This document shows positions 39,323-49,481 of a stretch of 64,000 bases of DNA, piece by piece (within the stretch, counting starts at the first letter, position 1; every line of letters begins with the position of its first letter). The stretch covers positions 1,434,001-1,498,000 of the forward strand of contig CM035322.1 of the NCBI GenBank assembly GCA_000497125.2. Direction: 5' to 3'. The notes under the pieces are model-generated. The model saw only the letters and a list, made by a program, of their open reading frames with translations, had not been told where the DNA came from and made no database searches. The DNA is from Spironucleus salmonicida. Its lineage: Eukaryota; Fornicata; Diplomonadida; Hexamitidae. The translations under genes were made by a program, and so were the position numbers.

Positions 39323-39574
39323 TCACTTAGAATGTTATTATAATTTAAATATTGCCTTTCTAAAAGCTTCAATAGAGTTAATTTATACATGTGTTGCAGC
39401 AGACAAGATTTTGTAGATTTATTCTATTTCGTTTATAGTTTCTTGATGTTTTTTGGATAGTTCATCATATTGCTCTTATTAATGTTTCAAATCATTGAAA
39501 ATAGAATTATTTTCTATAGAGAACTTGAGCTTGTGCTGATTTTATTGTGCCTCATTGGTCATGCATTTTTTCAT
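39323..39574 (-). CDS. Short coiled-coil protein, or 3' part of the gene at 39598-40182
   Basis: 83 residues: MKKCMTNEAQQNQHKLKFS, then HQQEQYDELSKKHQETINEIEQ and a C-terminal AFRKAIFKLQQHSK. Almost wholly coiled coil. It starts 23 bp after the stop of 39598-40182, which ends in a coiled coil too. The two could be one protein split by an intron or by a one-base error, or two small genes. No intron is needed anywhere else in the window, so separate genes are slightly favoured. Its stop is AGTGAC. Confidence 0.5.
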
Positions 39575-39597
39575 TCCAAGTATAATAACAATAATAT

Positions 39598-40182
39598 TCA
39601 CTTAATAGTACTTTTTAATTAAATCATCAGTTTTTCCAGCTTCTATTCAAGGATGCCTACTTTTTACTCTGTAACGTCCTTAATCATTGATTCTAATATT
39701 GTTTAGTTTTGGTACATCTGCTTTTGAGCTTTAGACTATTTAGTAATCTTAGCCTCTATGTCTTAAGACATACATCTTTTGATTTCTTCAATATCACGCC
39801 TTTATGACTATTATTCATCAATTATTTAGTTCAATTACGATTAAATTTTGATCATGATATTAGTATCCTCATCTGAGCTAGTTTTTTAAAATGAACCCTT
39901 TCGTGAAATAGGTTCAATTTCAGTTTTTTCATATTCATTATGATATCCAATCTAAAGGTCATATAGACTATCATTATCTGCCTCAGCTTCTGATTCTGGT
40001 ATATTTGCGTACTCTTTATATTTTTCCTAAGACGGAAAAAACTATTCTAAGTCTGTCACAGATTCTTAGCTTTTATGTACCAAATCTTTAGGTAAACTAT
40101 TTAGTAAATTTACATCGTTCTGCTACATCTTAGATGATGAAGGGCGTTTAATTGCTGATTTAAATGGTGCTTTACCTTACAT
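39598..40182 (-). CDS. Coiled-coil protein with disordered N-terminus
   Basis: 194 residues. Residues 1-100 are hydrophilic and Ser/Glu-rich (KRPSSSKMQQNDVN, SEAEADNDSLYDLQ); residues 105-190 are coiled coil (NQIIDEQQSQRRDIEEIKR, EQKVGILEQKLEKLMIQLK). The stop lies in AGTGAA. See the following downstream frame at 39323-39574, which continues coiled-coil sequence in another phase. No family recognised. Confidence 0.65.
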
Positions 40183-40212
40183 TTTAAATACATTAAATAC
40201 TTATATATAATA
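40183..40212 (-). promoter_or_regulatory. 30-bp spacer with TATTATATATA block
   Basis: Between the stop of 40213-40650 and the ATG at 40182. On the minus strand it starts TATTATATATAAGTA and ends TTTAAA against the ATG. Its length and the TATTATATA core match the spacer at 32911-32940, so both probably hold a minimal promoter. Confidence 0.4.
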
Positions 40213-40650
40213 TCACTCAAAATACTTTTGCAACACTTGAAGTCGCTAGGTTTTCAATAATTTTAAATTAATAGTATTTACACATTATCTTAGCGGCTAT
40301 TCATTTTTCTATTCTGAAATTGTCTTAACGAAAAAACTAACCGGTGAATTTGGAGGTTTTTACTATTTTAATGTTGCCGAAAGCTATGACTTGTGTGCTG
40401 ATTTTAATCTGCTTGATGGTATTTTAGGTAAATCTGTATCTTTGCAGAATATATCATATGATATTGTTCTATCAAAGTTGTTGTTATCATATAACGACAG
40501 AGAAAGGTTTTATGTTTTATATAATTATGGTTTTTGCTATTAATTCTATCTAAATATAGTTTATTCATCAGAAAATTATAGTGTATTTAGCCTTAACTTG
40601 TTTTTAGATCTTAATTTAGTAAAATAATCAACAAAGTCAATTTCTTTCAT
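40213..40650 (-). CDS. Small basic Gln-rich protein, unrecognised
   Basis: 145 residues, basic, low in hydrophobic segments. It starts MKEIDFVDYFTKLRSKNKL. The middle has FDRTISYDIFCKDTDLPKIPSSR and KPPNSPVSFFVKTISEQ; the end is INLKLLKTQRLQVLQKYFE. The opposite strand gives a 155-codon TGA-free frame that looks like protein but has no Met at all, so this strand is preferred. The stop is AGTGAT. No family recognised. Confidence 0.6.
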
Positions 40651-40694
40651 TATATAAATACAATTTGGCTTAAATAAATTACCATATAATAATA

Positions 40695-42281
40695 TCACTT
40701 TCTTTTTTTGAGTCGTTTTTTAAGTTATATTTGGAATACAACCATACCACCAATCGAATAAACGATTACAAAAACTAAATAAATCCCACCAATAACAAAA
40801 ACTATTATCAGAACAATAAGATAATTACTATTGACTATTTAGTCTAAGAAAACTGTTGAATAACTTTTTGTTCCCGCCGGTGATGCCCCTCTAGTTGTTA
40901 TATTAACTAGGACAGCATGACCATCAAGACTCCAGTCTATATATTGTTAGCAAGTCCAACCTAACACATTTTCTATTAAATCATCACACGTCATACAAAC
41001 TTCTGGAACAGTATTAACATTATAAGTTATATTTCTTTCAAACTTTCCAGGATAGCTTTCAGCAGCTCCAAAATTGGTCACCCAAACTTTATAAGTAACT
41101 GGATATGAAGTAGTAAATAAGCATGTATCTAAGTTTGAGCTAGGTGGGAGTCTAACACAGAACTAACCAGACTTTACTATTAGTTGTCCAGATGATGAAC
41201 AAGCTAGAGACGACTTTAAATTTGTTGCCTTTATCATACCAAGTATCGTAAAATCTTAGTAAAATATTATAAATCCTTCATATTATAATGTTTCTGTAGT
41301 TGCCATTTTAACTGTTAAATCAATACATTCCTCTGGTCCAATTGTCTAAGTAACTTTACAGGATATCCTAATAGCCTAAGAAGGTTGTAAATCATATTTA
41401 CCATAATCTCTTGAGAATTAGTAAACTGTATTATTTGATGTCTTAACTGTTATCTTATATGATACTCTATTGTATTTCTTTTGTACCATTTATTCAAAAT
41501 ATATTCTCTAATATGTCTGATTCATATTGTTTTGAAATGTTACTGCCCCACTAACAGCTAAAACCCTGACATAATTGAATACTTCCACATTCCTTGGACC
41601 AACTATGATATCCTAAAAGTCTATTATTAAACTACTTCCTGATTTTAAAATAAACTAAATCATCCCTGACAAAAAGGGCTGAATAAGGACTGATTAATCT
41701 ATGTTCATTTCTGACAAAAGTAAATTAGTTTATCCAGTAGCATAATCAAATCCTATAAAATCTTTCAGTAATCTAGTGAATTCTTACCCACCAAATGTTA
41801 TTCTAACCTTCAAAATTTATGAATCTTTGATAATATCTGCACAAAATCCAGTAGAAACAAGAGCTGCTGAGAAAGATTGTTCAAATATAGTTACCACTGG
41901 TAGTATATTAAAACAATTTTGGAGTTAAAGCTTTAAGTCTTCAAATGCACCTATCTCAATCTCAGTAAACTCTGCATAAGAAGTCATTATTACTCTTGCT
42001 GTAATAATATCGGAAGAAAACACCTTCCCTGCTGGAATGCTTAAAATAATTGAAGTAGTATTTACATAAATAAAATTTGATATATCTTATGTGAATGATA
42101 AATTTGCTGAGTCTTCATAAGTTACAGACAATCCGTCTGGTAAAATTTCACACGCTGTATTTCCAGTAGAAGCTAAAGATACAATAATCTAACTTGTAGC
42201 TGCTATATGCTGTATTTTAGAAGATATATTGTAACAACTAGTAAGATTAACAAGCTATACACCAGCTAATAAAGTTATCAT
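40695..42281 (-). CDS. Type I membrane protein with Cys-containing beta-rich ectodomain
   Basis: 528 residues. An N-terminal hydrophobic stretch (MITLLAGVQLVNLTSCY) could be a signal peptide. Residues 20-470 are beta-rich with scattered Cys (NTACEILPDG, FCADIIKDS, ISCKVTQTIGPEECIDL, SGQFCVRLPPSSNLDTCLF, VCMTCDDLIENVLGWTC). One TM segment lies near 480-515 (YLIVLIIVFVIGGIYLVFVI), followed by a basic tail (QLKKRLKKRK). This architecture is that of an adhesion or fusion ectodomain. A HAP2/GCS1-like gamete fusogen has this shape (signal, three-domain beta ectodomain, one TM, basic tail) but I cannot confirm its signature. The stop is AGTGAT. Confidence 0.75.
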
Positions 42282-42359
42282 TTTATATTGGTTAATTGTT
42301 TATATTTAATTATGATATTATAAAAACTATTAAATAAAACTAAAATGTACCACAGTCAA

Positions 42360-43244
42360 TCAATACATACCAGACAGTTTCGTTAAGATAGATTTACAAT
42401 GTTTATAGCTTTTTTCTATCCTATCTTTCACCTATTGTTGCCCTATAAGGCTTGAGAGTATTGAAATTTCCCCTTAAGTAAATGGTACTACATCAGCAAA
42501 AAATCCTGGTACTCTCTTTTTAACTATAAGACCTAAAACTTCAGCGGCATAACCTGTGATAGCGATAACTTTAGCATCAGATAAGGCTTATGTTTCAGGA
42601 TTGAGTCTAAATTAAATATCTAATTCGGAATCATCCTAAAAAATAAAAGTTAAAGCAAATCCTGGAAAATCAGTTGGTGAAAGCTCTACATCATCATTCT
42701 GTATATAATATGCAGCAAGCTTAATATTATTTGGTGAAAATGAAGCATATTTAATGTTCGTAATTTTAGTAATGTGCTCATCCCCTGGTCCTTCAGCAAA
42801 TGAGTCAAAAGAAGTTAAGAACTCTTTTATATATTGTACATTTGTCATTCTTAATTTTTAGAAGAATTTATCGTGAATAGAAGATATTTATTAATTAAAT
42901 TGTTTTTCTGCTTCAGCACGAATTGCAGCCGTTGCTAATGTGAAACTAGTGGATAATGCTTGTGAGTCCATTGAATAGTCTAAACCATCACAATATACTC
43001 CTAAATCCACGGAAGGTTATACCTATTATTAACACTGCATTAATTTTTACAGAAGCTCCTCTGCCGTGGGAGCCTCAGAATTAGTCTATTATTAGAGTGC
43101 ATTTGCCTTGTAAGAAAAAGTCTCCAAAGATGCAGCCAAAAGTGAATTAGATGGTGCTGATGCACCTGATAATATTTAAGAGAACATATCCATTTACTTT
43201 TGTTATTCAACATCATCGTTTATTTCAAAATTAGGAAGATCCAT
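42360..43244 (-). CDS. Unknown soluble protein (294 residues)
   Basis: Starts MDLPNFEINDDVEQQKQMDMF. Residues 15-80 are Ala/Ser/Gln-rich helices (ILSGASAPSNSLLAASLETF). The C-terminal half is a compact domain: SFDSFAEGPGDEHITKITNI, YASFSPNNIKLAAYYIQN, FPGFALTFIFQDDSELDIQF, VIAITGYAAEVLGLIVKKR, then a helical tail RIEKSYKHCKSIL. An internal Met at 42848 begins a plausible shorter product, but the frame is open upstream and the upstream part looks coding. No family recognised. Confidence 0.7.
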
Positions 43245-43373
43245 TAATTTAGTGGAGTGGCAATAAAATTAGTATCACATACATATAATATTTATATAAT
43301 ATATTAGTAATATGTAAAAATCCTACTTATGATACAATAATTTAATGATTATTTAATAAGTAATAATTGAAAA

Positions 43374-44666
43374 ATGGATTTAAATATATGTAGTTTAAAT
43401 CTTTAAGAACAAATATAATTATTAGCTAAGCAAAATATGTAGAATATGAATCCATAGGTAATATCATCAGACATATTTGAAATTATACGAGGATATTTAC
43501 AACAAAATTCAGAATAATAAGTTTTATTATCGTAAGATTTAAAAAGCTCGTTAGAACAAAGAATTTTATCTTAATTGTGCTACAACTTTAATACGTTTAT
43601 TGAGTTGTTAGCTTAATAAATTAAGTAGTTCAATAATAAGATTATTTAGAAATTAGTCTTTGATCCTACACTGATAAACTATTAATAGCTTGACTTTAAT
43701 GTTGACAAAACACTTTATAAAAATTATTTAAAGATAGATATAATAGAAAGTGCTTAAAAAATTTAACTAGATTCTATAAATAATTCTTCATTATAACATT
43801 ATGATTATTGCAGCATGATATCCAAACATTATTGGGTAGCTTAATAAAACTATTATGAAGTAGATTCTATTTTTAATATAAGTAGCCATAAATACTAAAA
43901 ATAATCTCTAAAGTTATTGTCAAAGTAACATCTTATATAAAAACTTTAACCATTATATAAAGTAAAACAACAAAAAATTATCGATCATGAAGTTTAATTA
44001 TTAATATAAGACGGTATATAATTTCCAGTAATATAATTATTAACGTCTGATCATAAATTCATAAATAATTCTGGGTAATATTGCCTAAATACACATACAA
44101 ACATGCCTCTATCATAATATCCAGTAATTTTAACTGAAGCATTATATTAAACAGAGTATCTTAAATAATTTAAGATAGTTAGGCGACAATTAATCTTATC
44201 ATACATATATCTGAATTAGTGTTAATAATGCAATACTTAAATAGACTCATATTTTAGGTAAAACTATTCGTAATTATTTTAGTTTTGTTAGCGATAATAA
44301 GGTAGTTTTGAAATTAATCCTTCATTCTTATTAGGAGTAGGAAGGGATCATTTAGCTGTTCCTGAATAGAGTTTGGCATTTTAATCATTAAAAACTAATC
44401 TAACTGTAATTTGTTCTGGGGGTTATTTAAGTGAACGTGACGTATTTGAAATTAATGAAGGATTATTATAACGAACTATACTTAATGCATTAAAAGTAAT
44501 ATAAAAACATGCTGAACACTGTGAATTTTGCAGTGCAAATATGAAATAATTTTGTTATTGTGGATAATAACTATTATGTTGTTCATAACATACGATAGTA
44601 TGTTAGTATTGTGGTAGTTATTAGTGCAAATCCTGTGGATCTACATGTTTCATTTGTCAAAAATGA
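43374..44666 (+). CDS. Protein with Cys-rich C-terminal zinc-binding-like tail
   Basis: 430 residues. The first 380 are helical and Gln/Leu-rich (LNLQEQIQLLAKQ, FIELLAQQIKQFNNKI). The last 50 residues hold twelve Cys in CxxC and CC pairs: HCEFC, FCYC, LLCC, CQYC, CKSC and CFIC, ending at the stop. Four CxxC knuckles suggest two zinc ribbons or a treble-clef pair. I cannot name the family. The final 17 bases overlap the end of the opposite-strand LRR gene. Confidence 0.7.
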
Positions 44667-45771
44667 GTTAGCTACAATTTAATTTTTCATAGAATTTAAT
44701 TGTTTTTATGAAGTCTAACGCCTCTATTTGTATCATTTCTATATGGTCTAAATATCTGTAGTTTAAATAACTTATCACCTGATTATCCAATATATTACTA
44801 CCCTTAACACAATATTATTAGCAATTTAATGATTTAATATTAGAAAATAAAAAGTTAATATTTTAGAGATCATCATTAGTTATCAATTATAAAGGATTTC
44901 TTTAGTAAATTTAACCAAACTAAGTATTTACGTATGATAATTTATTTATCAATATTCCATCAACTAAATTTAAGCAACTTATTCTACAATTAACTAATGA
45001 AATTTATTCTAGACTATTTGATTCAATTTTTAATTATCCAACAAACTGTGAAACTTTCAATGATTTTAAGTTTTTAAAGTATTTAAAATTTATGTTTTAA
45101 ACTTGATTACAAGACTCTAGCTCTAAACTTTATAACAATACAAGTTAGCTGGCGTTTAGAATTGAACAATTTCTCAGAACTAGTATGTCTGTAAACTAAC
45201 AGAAGTATGGAATGTCAATTTGTGTCCCTGTTATCTATAATATTTCACAAATATGGGAATTAATTTATTGAAATATTGTTCTAGCTTAAATAACTAGCTT
45301 TGAACATTAAAATGATGCAACATCGAAAATTAAACTTTCCGTATGAATACTCAAAAACTGCACAAAATCACCAGCGAAGTCAAGTTCAGAAAGGGAGAAC
45401 TAGTGAGTTGTTCGTATTTCTAAATGTTCTAGAAATAATAGACTTTGAATATTAAAAAGTGGAGTCTAAGGTTTTACAAGTGTTAGTTTTTTTACTTATT
45501 AGACTAGAATTAAAGGCTAAAATGACGAAAAATTGACAATATTTAAGGTATTTGATCTGCAGAAGATAGCAGAAAACTACTTAAGGTTTTAAATTACATC
45601 ATTCATTACTTCTATTGGTTGATCATTTATTTCTTAAATAATATCGTTAATTATTGGTAATTTTAAGAAAAGCATAGTTTGTAATTTATTAAGGGTTTAC
45701 ACTGGTAACCGACCGTCTTGGAGATATAATTGAAAATGAAACCCGAATTCATCCCAAGAAAGCTATTTCAT
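44650..45771 (-). CDS. Leucine-rich-repeat-like protein
   Basis: 373 residues. After a 55-residue N-terminal segment (DEFGFHFQLYLQDGRLP), the sequence repeats about every 20-24 residues with L.SL.L/LVL patterns: NIQSLLFLEHLEIRTTHQ, YFCQFTDILVLRNCSIL, LVLLQSLELESCNQVQNI, YFKNLKSLKVSQF and NCRISCLNLVDG. LRR proteins are abundant in diplomonads. No signal peptide. The complementary frame was rejected because it needs at least nine TGA codons read through. Its 3' end overlaps that of the convergent gene by 17 bases. Confidence 0.75.
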
Positions 45772-45831
45772 TTTTTATTCAATAAATTTTATTAATATAA
45801 TACTATAATTAATATATTTTTCAGCTCTTTA
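45772..45831. promoter_or_regulatory. 60-bp divergent promoter region (LRR gene / DMC1)
   Basis: The only space between the starts of two divergent genes. It contains an A+T block, TATTAATATAATACTATAAT, and TTTTTCAGCTCTTTA against the DMC1 ATG. Both promoters must fit within 60 bp, or overlap. Confidence 0.45.
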
Positions 45832-46941
45832 ATGTCAACTGAGGAATATTCCATGTTATCCTCTGATGGCTCTCAAGAAGTTATTAAAACAAAGACTAAA
45901 ACAAATACTAAAACAAAAACGGCCACAAAAGCAGCTCAGCCATAGGAATAATAAGTTTAAAACTAGACTTTCTAGGTGCATGAAATTGATAATCTTACCT
46001 CTGCCGGAATTGCTGCTGGTGATATTTCTCGTCTGAAAGAAGCTGGAATTTAAACAATTGAAGGCCTCTAAATGATGACCAAAAAGTAGCTTTCTGTGAT
46101 TAAGGGTATTTCCGAAGCGAAAGTAGATAAGCTTATTTCCGCTGCCATTTCTCTTCTCAGTAGAGATTAAATAGTGACTGCCGATGTTGTTTTGGCAAAA
46201 AGAGCCAACCTTTTACGTCTATCAACAGGTTCTAACGACCTTGATGCACTTCTAAAAGGAGGTATTGAATCAATGCAAATATGTGAAGTATTTGGTGAAT
46301 TTCGTTGTGGAAAATCATAACTTTGCCATACTTTAGCTGTTACAGGACAACATCCAAATATTGCTGGAAAGTAATAAGAAGGAGCATATAAAGTAGTATA
46401 TATTGATACAGAGTCAACATTTAGGCCTGAAAGAATTGATATGATTGCAACTCGATATGGGTTGGATCCAAAGTAGGTTCTTAAAAACATTTACGTTTCT
46501 AGGGTTTATAACCATGAGTAGCAAATGTAGGCTCTTTCGTTACTCCCTTAATTGTTAGTTAAGGATAAATTCAGTATTATTATTATTGATTCGATTACTG
46601 CTCTTTTTAGAGTTGATTTTTCGGGTAGAGGTGAGCTTGCTGATAGGTAGTAAAAGTTAGGTTAACATCTATCTCAGTTAATTAAACTATCTGAAGAGTT
46701 CAATCTCGTTGTCTTCATCACAAACTAGGTAATGTCAGACCCTTCAGGTGCTGTATTTGTTGCTAATTCGTCAAAACCAATTGGTGGCCACGTTTTAAGT
46801 CATGCATCAACAACCAGAATCAGCCTTAGAAAAGGCCGGGGCGAATGCAGAATTGCGAAAATCTACGATTCACCTAGCCTCCCTGAGGGAGAAGCTACTT
46901 TCCAAATTACTGATGGAGGAATTGATGATGCCCAAGAGTGA
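45832..46941 (+). CDS. DMC1: Meiotic recombinase DMC1
   Basis: 369 residues, RecA-fold strand-exchange protein. A Lys/Thr-rich N-terminus ([14 protein letters not shown]) precedes the HhH domain: [20 protein letters not shown] and [11 protein letters not shown], typical of DMC1 rather than RAD51. Walker A is GEFRCGKSQ (residues 155-163), where most members have GEFRTGKTQ. Walker B is [11 protein letters not shown] (D253). The C-terminal hallmark [20 protein letters not shown] is intact, and ITNQVMSDPSG is the L2 region. Diplomonads are reported to have DMC1 genes and lack RAD51. The 3' end is G+C-richer. The stop is AGTGAA and 5 bp from the next, convergent stop. Confidence 0.93.
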
Positions 46942-46946
46942 AAATT

Positions 46947-48041
46947 TCATTTACTGTCCTCTTCCTTAATGATTGATAACTCTTCAACCGGTTTCTCAAA
47001 CTAGACTTAAAACAGCTAAATGTAAGTATTCCCAGTTGCAAAAATGAAGCCATCAATGAACTAAAGAAGAGGATATTTGTCTTAAAAAAGCTGCTAATCG
47101 TAATTTTTAATAAGCGATATTTTGTCCTCTTCAGTAGCTACAGTTAGCTGCTCTTAAAGTTGTAAGTCATCCCCACAGAGAGGGGTGAATTATAATAACT
47201 ACTTTTAATTATGGAAATCTATTATTATACAAGAGTTATTATTCATACTAATGCAAATTAAGGGAATGAGACCAAATTAAGTTGGTTAAGGGAATATTAT
47301 TGTATTTACAATAGGAAGACTACCAGGGAAACTATTTTTAACATCTAGATTCTCTGTTAACTGGATTAGGCTATCACTCTCAATGTAAAGGTAATCTAAC
47401 TTTCTAAAACCGTATATTATATTCGATAACTCCTGTACTGAATTTTATTTTATTGTAAAGTTTTTATTCAAAATGACTTTTATTAAAATGGAATCTTAGG
47501 CTATTAATAAAACATAATTTTAATAGTAAACCATTGTACCTTAGAATGTTTTATCTTTTACAATTATTTTTAAATGCTACATATCGTAGATTATTAAATT
47601 ATTTCCGATTAAAAATAAAATATTTGATAATTTGTCTATTACAACATCTGTATATTTACCTTATATATCATTAGTCTGTTATATTATTGAATTATCAATT
47701 TAATAAAAAGAAACTCCAAAATTATATTGTAGTAAAATAATAGTAGAGTCGTGAACTATAACTTTTTGTGGTTAAACAACACTAAGTATATTTAAAATTT
47801 CTAATTAGAAATTTATCAAGTACATTAAATTCATATCTGTAATAATAATAGCTTGTTAGTTCTTAATAAACTTAATTTAGATTATTTCTCCTTTTAACTA
47901 AACTTTTTATATAATATCATAGTTCGGTAAATGAATATGCACTAACTCTCCTGTTTCAGATCCAATAAGCATATTTTCTCTATGCTTTTCAAATGAAGTT
48001 ACATCAGAATCTGTAACTTTGATACATTTATATAATGTCAT
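46947..48041 (-). CDS. Small beta-propeller (WD-like) protein
   Basis: 364 residues. Repeated strand-turn units of about 40 residues: SFEKHRENMLIGSETGELVH, IKNQQAIIITDMNLMYLI, KLSNILFLIGNNLIIYDM and QLTVATEEDKISLIKNYD. One seven-blade propeller fits the length. The C-terminus has FIFATGNTYIQLFQVQ and a charged end (IIKEEDSK). Candidates include a WD-repeat adaptor of a ciliary or kinetochore complex; no signature chosen. It converges with DMC1. Confidence 0.68.
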
Positions 48042-48070
48042 TTTTACTTTAATTATTTAAATATAATATA
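48042..48070 (-). promoter_or_regulatory. 29-bp spacer with TATATTATAT block
   Basis: On the minus strand the spacer begins TATATTATATTTAAATAAT and leads to the ATG at 48041. It also follows directly the stop of the NIPA-like gene, so it must hold both a 3' end and a promoter. Confidence 0.35.
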
Positions 48071-49060
48071 TCAAATCATTTCTAATACTTTATAAACATG
48101 GTCGTTATCATCCGCCTGCTAATTAACAAAATCATCGCCTAAATTTACTAAACTACCTAAATTATCCTCTTTAATGCCAATATGATTAATAGATAGTGCA
48201 ATACATCCACAAATGACTAAAAATATGCCTACACCAAATAAAACACCTTAAACAACTGTTATTCCACTCAAATACTTAAAAAAGAATATACCGCTTAAAA
48301 TATTTAATAGTAGAGTTGATGTAAAGAAAATTGGTATAATAATCATATTATCATACTTGCTGTTAGCCCTTTATAAAAACTCGTTCATCAAAAGTAGAAA
48401 TATAATTAGAGCTCCTAAGCACGCCCAATACTCTATGTATATCATTTAATTATCACCGCCAAGTGTTTTCAGTGTCATCTATCCGATTATACTCCCGAAC
48501 ATTATTGTAAAAACACTTGTTATCCCAGGCATTATTCCAGCAGTAAAAGCATTTTTCCAAAAGATTGAAATAAAAAATAATAATATTATTATAACTATCA
48601 TCGAACCAAAGAACCATAAACCTTCATTTTTGAAAATTTCCCGTAGTTGCACAATACCGATTTAATCCATTTCCTGTACCTGAAGCCCAATTACAAAGCA
48701 AGCGCCGCAAACACAAAGAAAACACCCAATACCATCGTAAAGCGTGAATTTTTCGTGGAGAAGAAACCGTGCAAATACGCAGTTAAGGCCAATACCGACC
48801 GAACCTACAGGAAGCGTTACCGTGAGTGGAATGATTGCCAACGCAACGAAATCTAACACAACACCAAAGATGTATACAAACATTGCAAAGAACCATTTTG
48901 GATTTCTGCAGTAGTTGATCTTTTTGTTGAAATTTGAAGCTATTTCACGACTTTGGATCTGGCGTCGGTGTGCTAGGCGTTATAAGTTGAGCCCAAGATT
49001 TTGAAAGGTTGCTGATACGAGCTCAATAACGATTCCGAGTATGGAAATTGGCGCCAACAT
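48071..49060 (-). CDS. NIPA-like magnesium/nucleotide-sugar-type transporter
   Basis: 329 residues, nine hydrophobic helices, no signal peptide. NIPA family features: N-terminal LGIVIELVSATFQNLGLNLQ, a basic cytosolic loop (RLAHRRQIQSREI), and the core LDFVALAIIPLTVTLPVGSVGIGLNCVFARFLLHEKF, matching NIPA blocks with a conserved Pro-Val-Gly-Ser-Val turn and the following A/F-rich helix. The last third is A+T-rich helices (IIPIFFTSTLLLN, GVLFGVGIFLVICGC). The 5' half is G+C-rich, the 3' half A+T-rich. Mg2+ transport is known for family members; a DMT-type sugar transporter is the alternative. Confidence 0.82.
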
Positions 49061-49123
49061 GAAGTTTGTTGGGGTCGTAACGGATAGTAAAGGATAGAAC
49101 TAATAAATCGATAATTAAAAATT

Positions 49124-49197
49124 TACCCTATAAGGGACTCGAACCCTCAACCTCTAACTTAGAAGGCTAGCGCTCTATCCAATTGAGCTAATAGGGC
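49124..49197 (-). tRNA. tRNA-Arg (anticodon TCT)
   Basis: Full cloverleaf. Acceptor GCCCTAT pairs with ATAGGGT with a G-U pair at position 1:72, discriminator A. D stem GCTC/GAGC with loop AATTGGATA. Anticodon stem CTAGC/GTTAG, loop CTTCTAA giving TCT. T stem GAGGG/CCCTT with loop TTCGAGT. No CCA encoded and no intron. It reads AGA (and AGG by wobble), the favoured Arg codons in this A+T-rich genome. Confidence 0.93.
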
Positions 49198-49481
49198 ATA
49201 GTTAAATATTTATACATTATATTAACTTATATTTTAATAAAACAATAATGAAACTTGATTTGGCTATAATCCATAAAATCAAATAAATACAGTATTGATC
49301 CATATATAATATTTAAAATATTATTACATAACTAAGAGCATCATATTAGATTGGTTACCTCATCAATTCAATTTTATTCAATAATCTCAGATTACCACCA
49401 TTTATATTATAGTAATTATTCAAATCAACAAATGTATTAGTAATTACATAAATCTGATAAACGCCTTAATAATACAAAATC

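Noticed and set aside
40240-40720. Plus-strand frame of about 155 codons with good-looking protein sequence
   Set aside because: It contains no Met at all, and the minus strand gives a complete 146-codon gene ending in AGTGAT.
44820-45533. Second long plus-strand frame opposite the LRR gene
   Set aside because: It is open only because TAA and TAG are sense codons; composition is hydrophobic and patternless, and the minus frame explains the region better.
44711-45780. A plus-strand frame that reads as coherent protein if TGA is taken as Trp (at least nine in-frame TGA codons)
   Set aside because: The opposite strand has a 374-codon frame with no TGA and an LRR-like pattern. The plus reading is an antisense shadow; nothing else in the window supports TGA as a sense codon.
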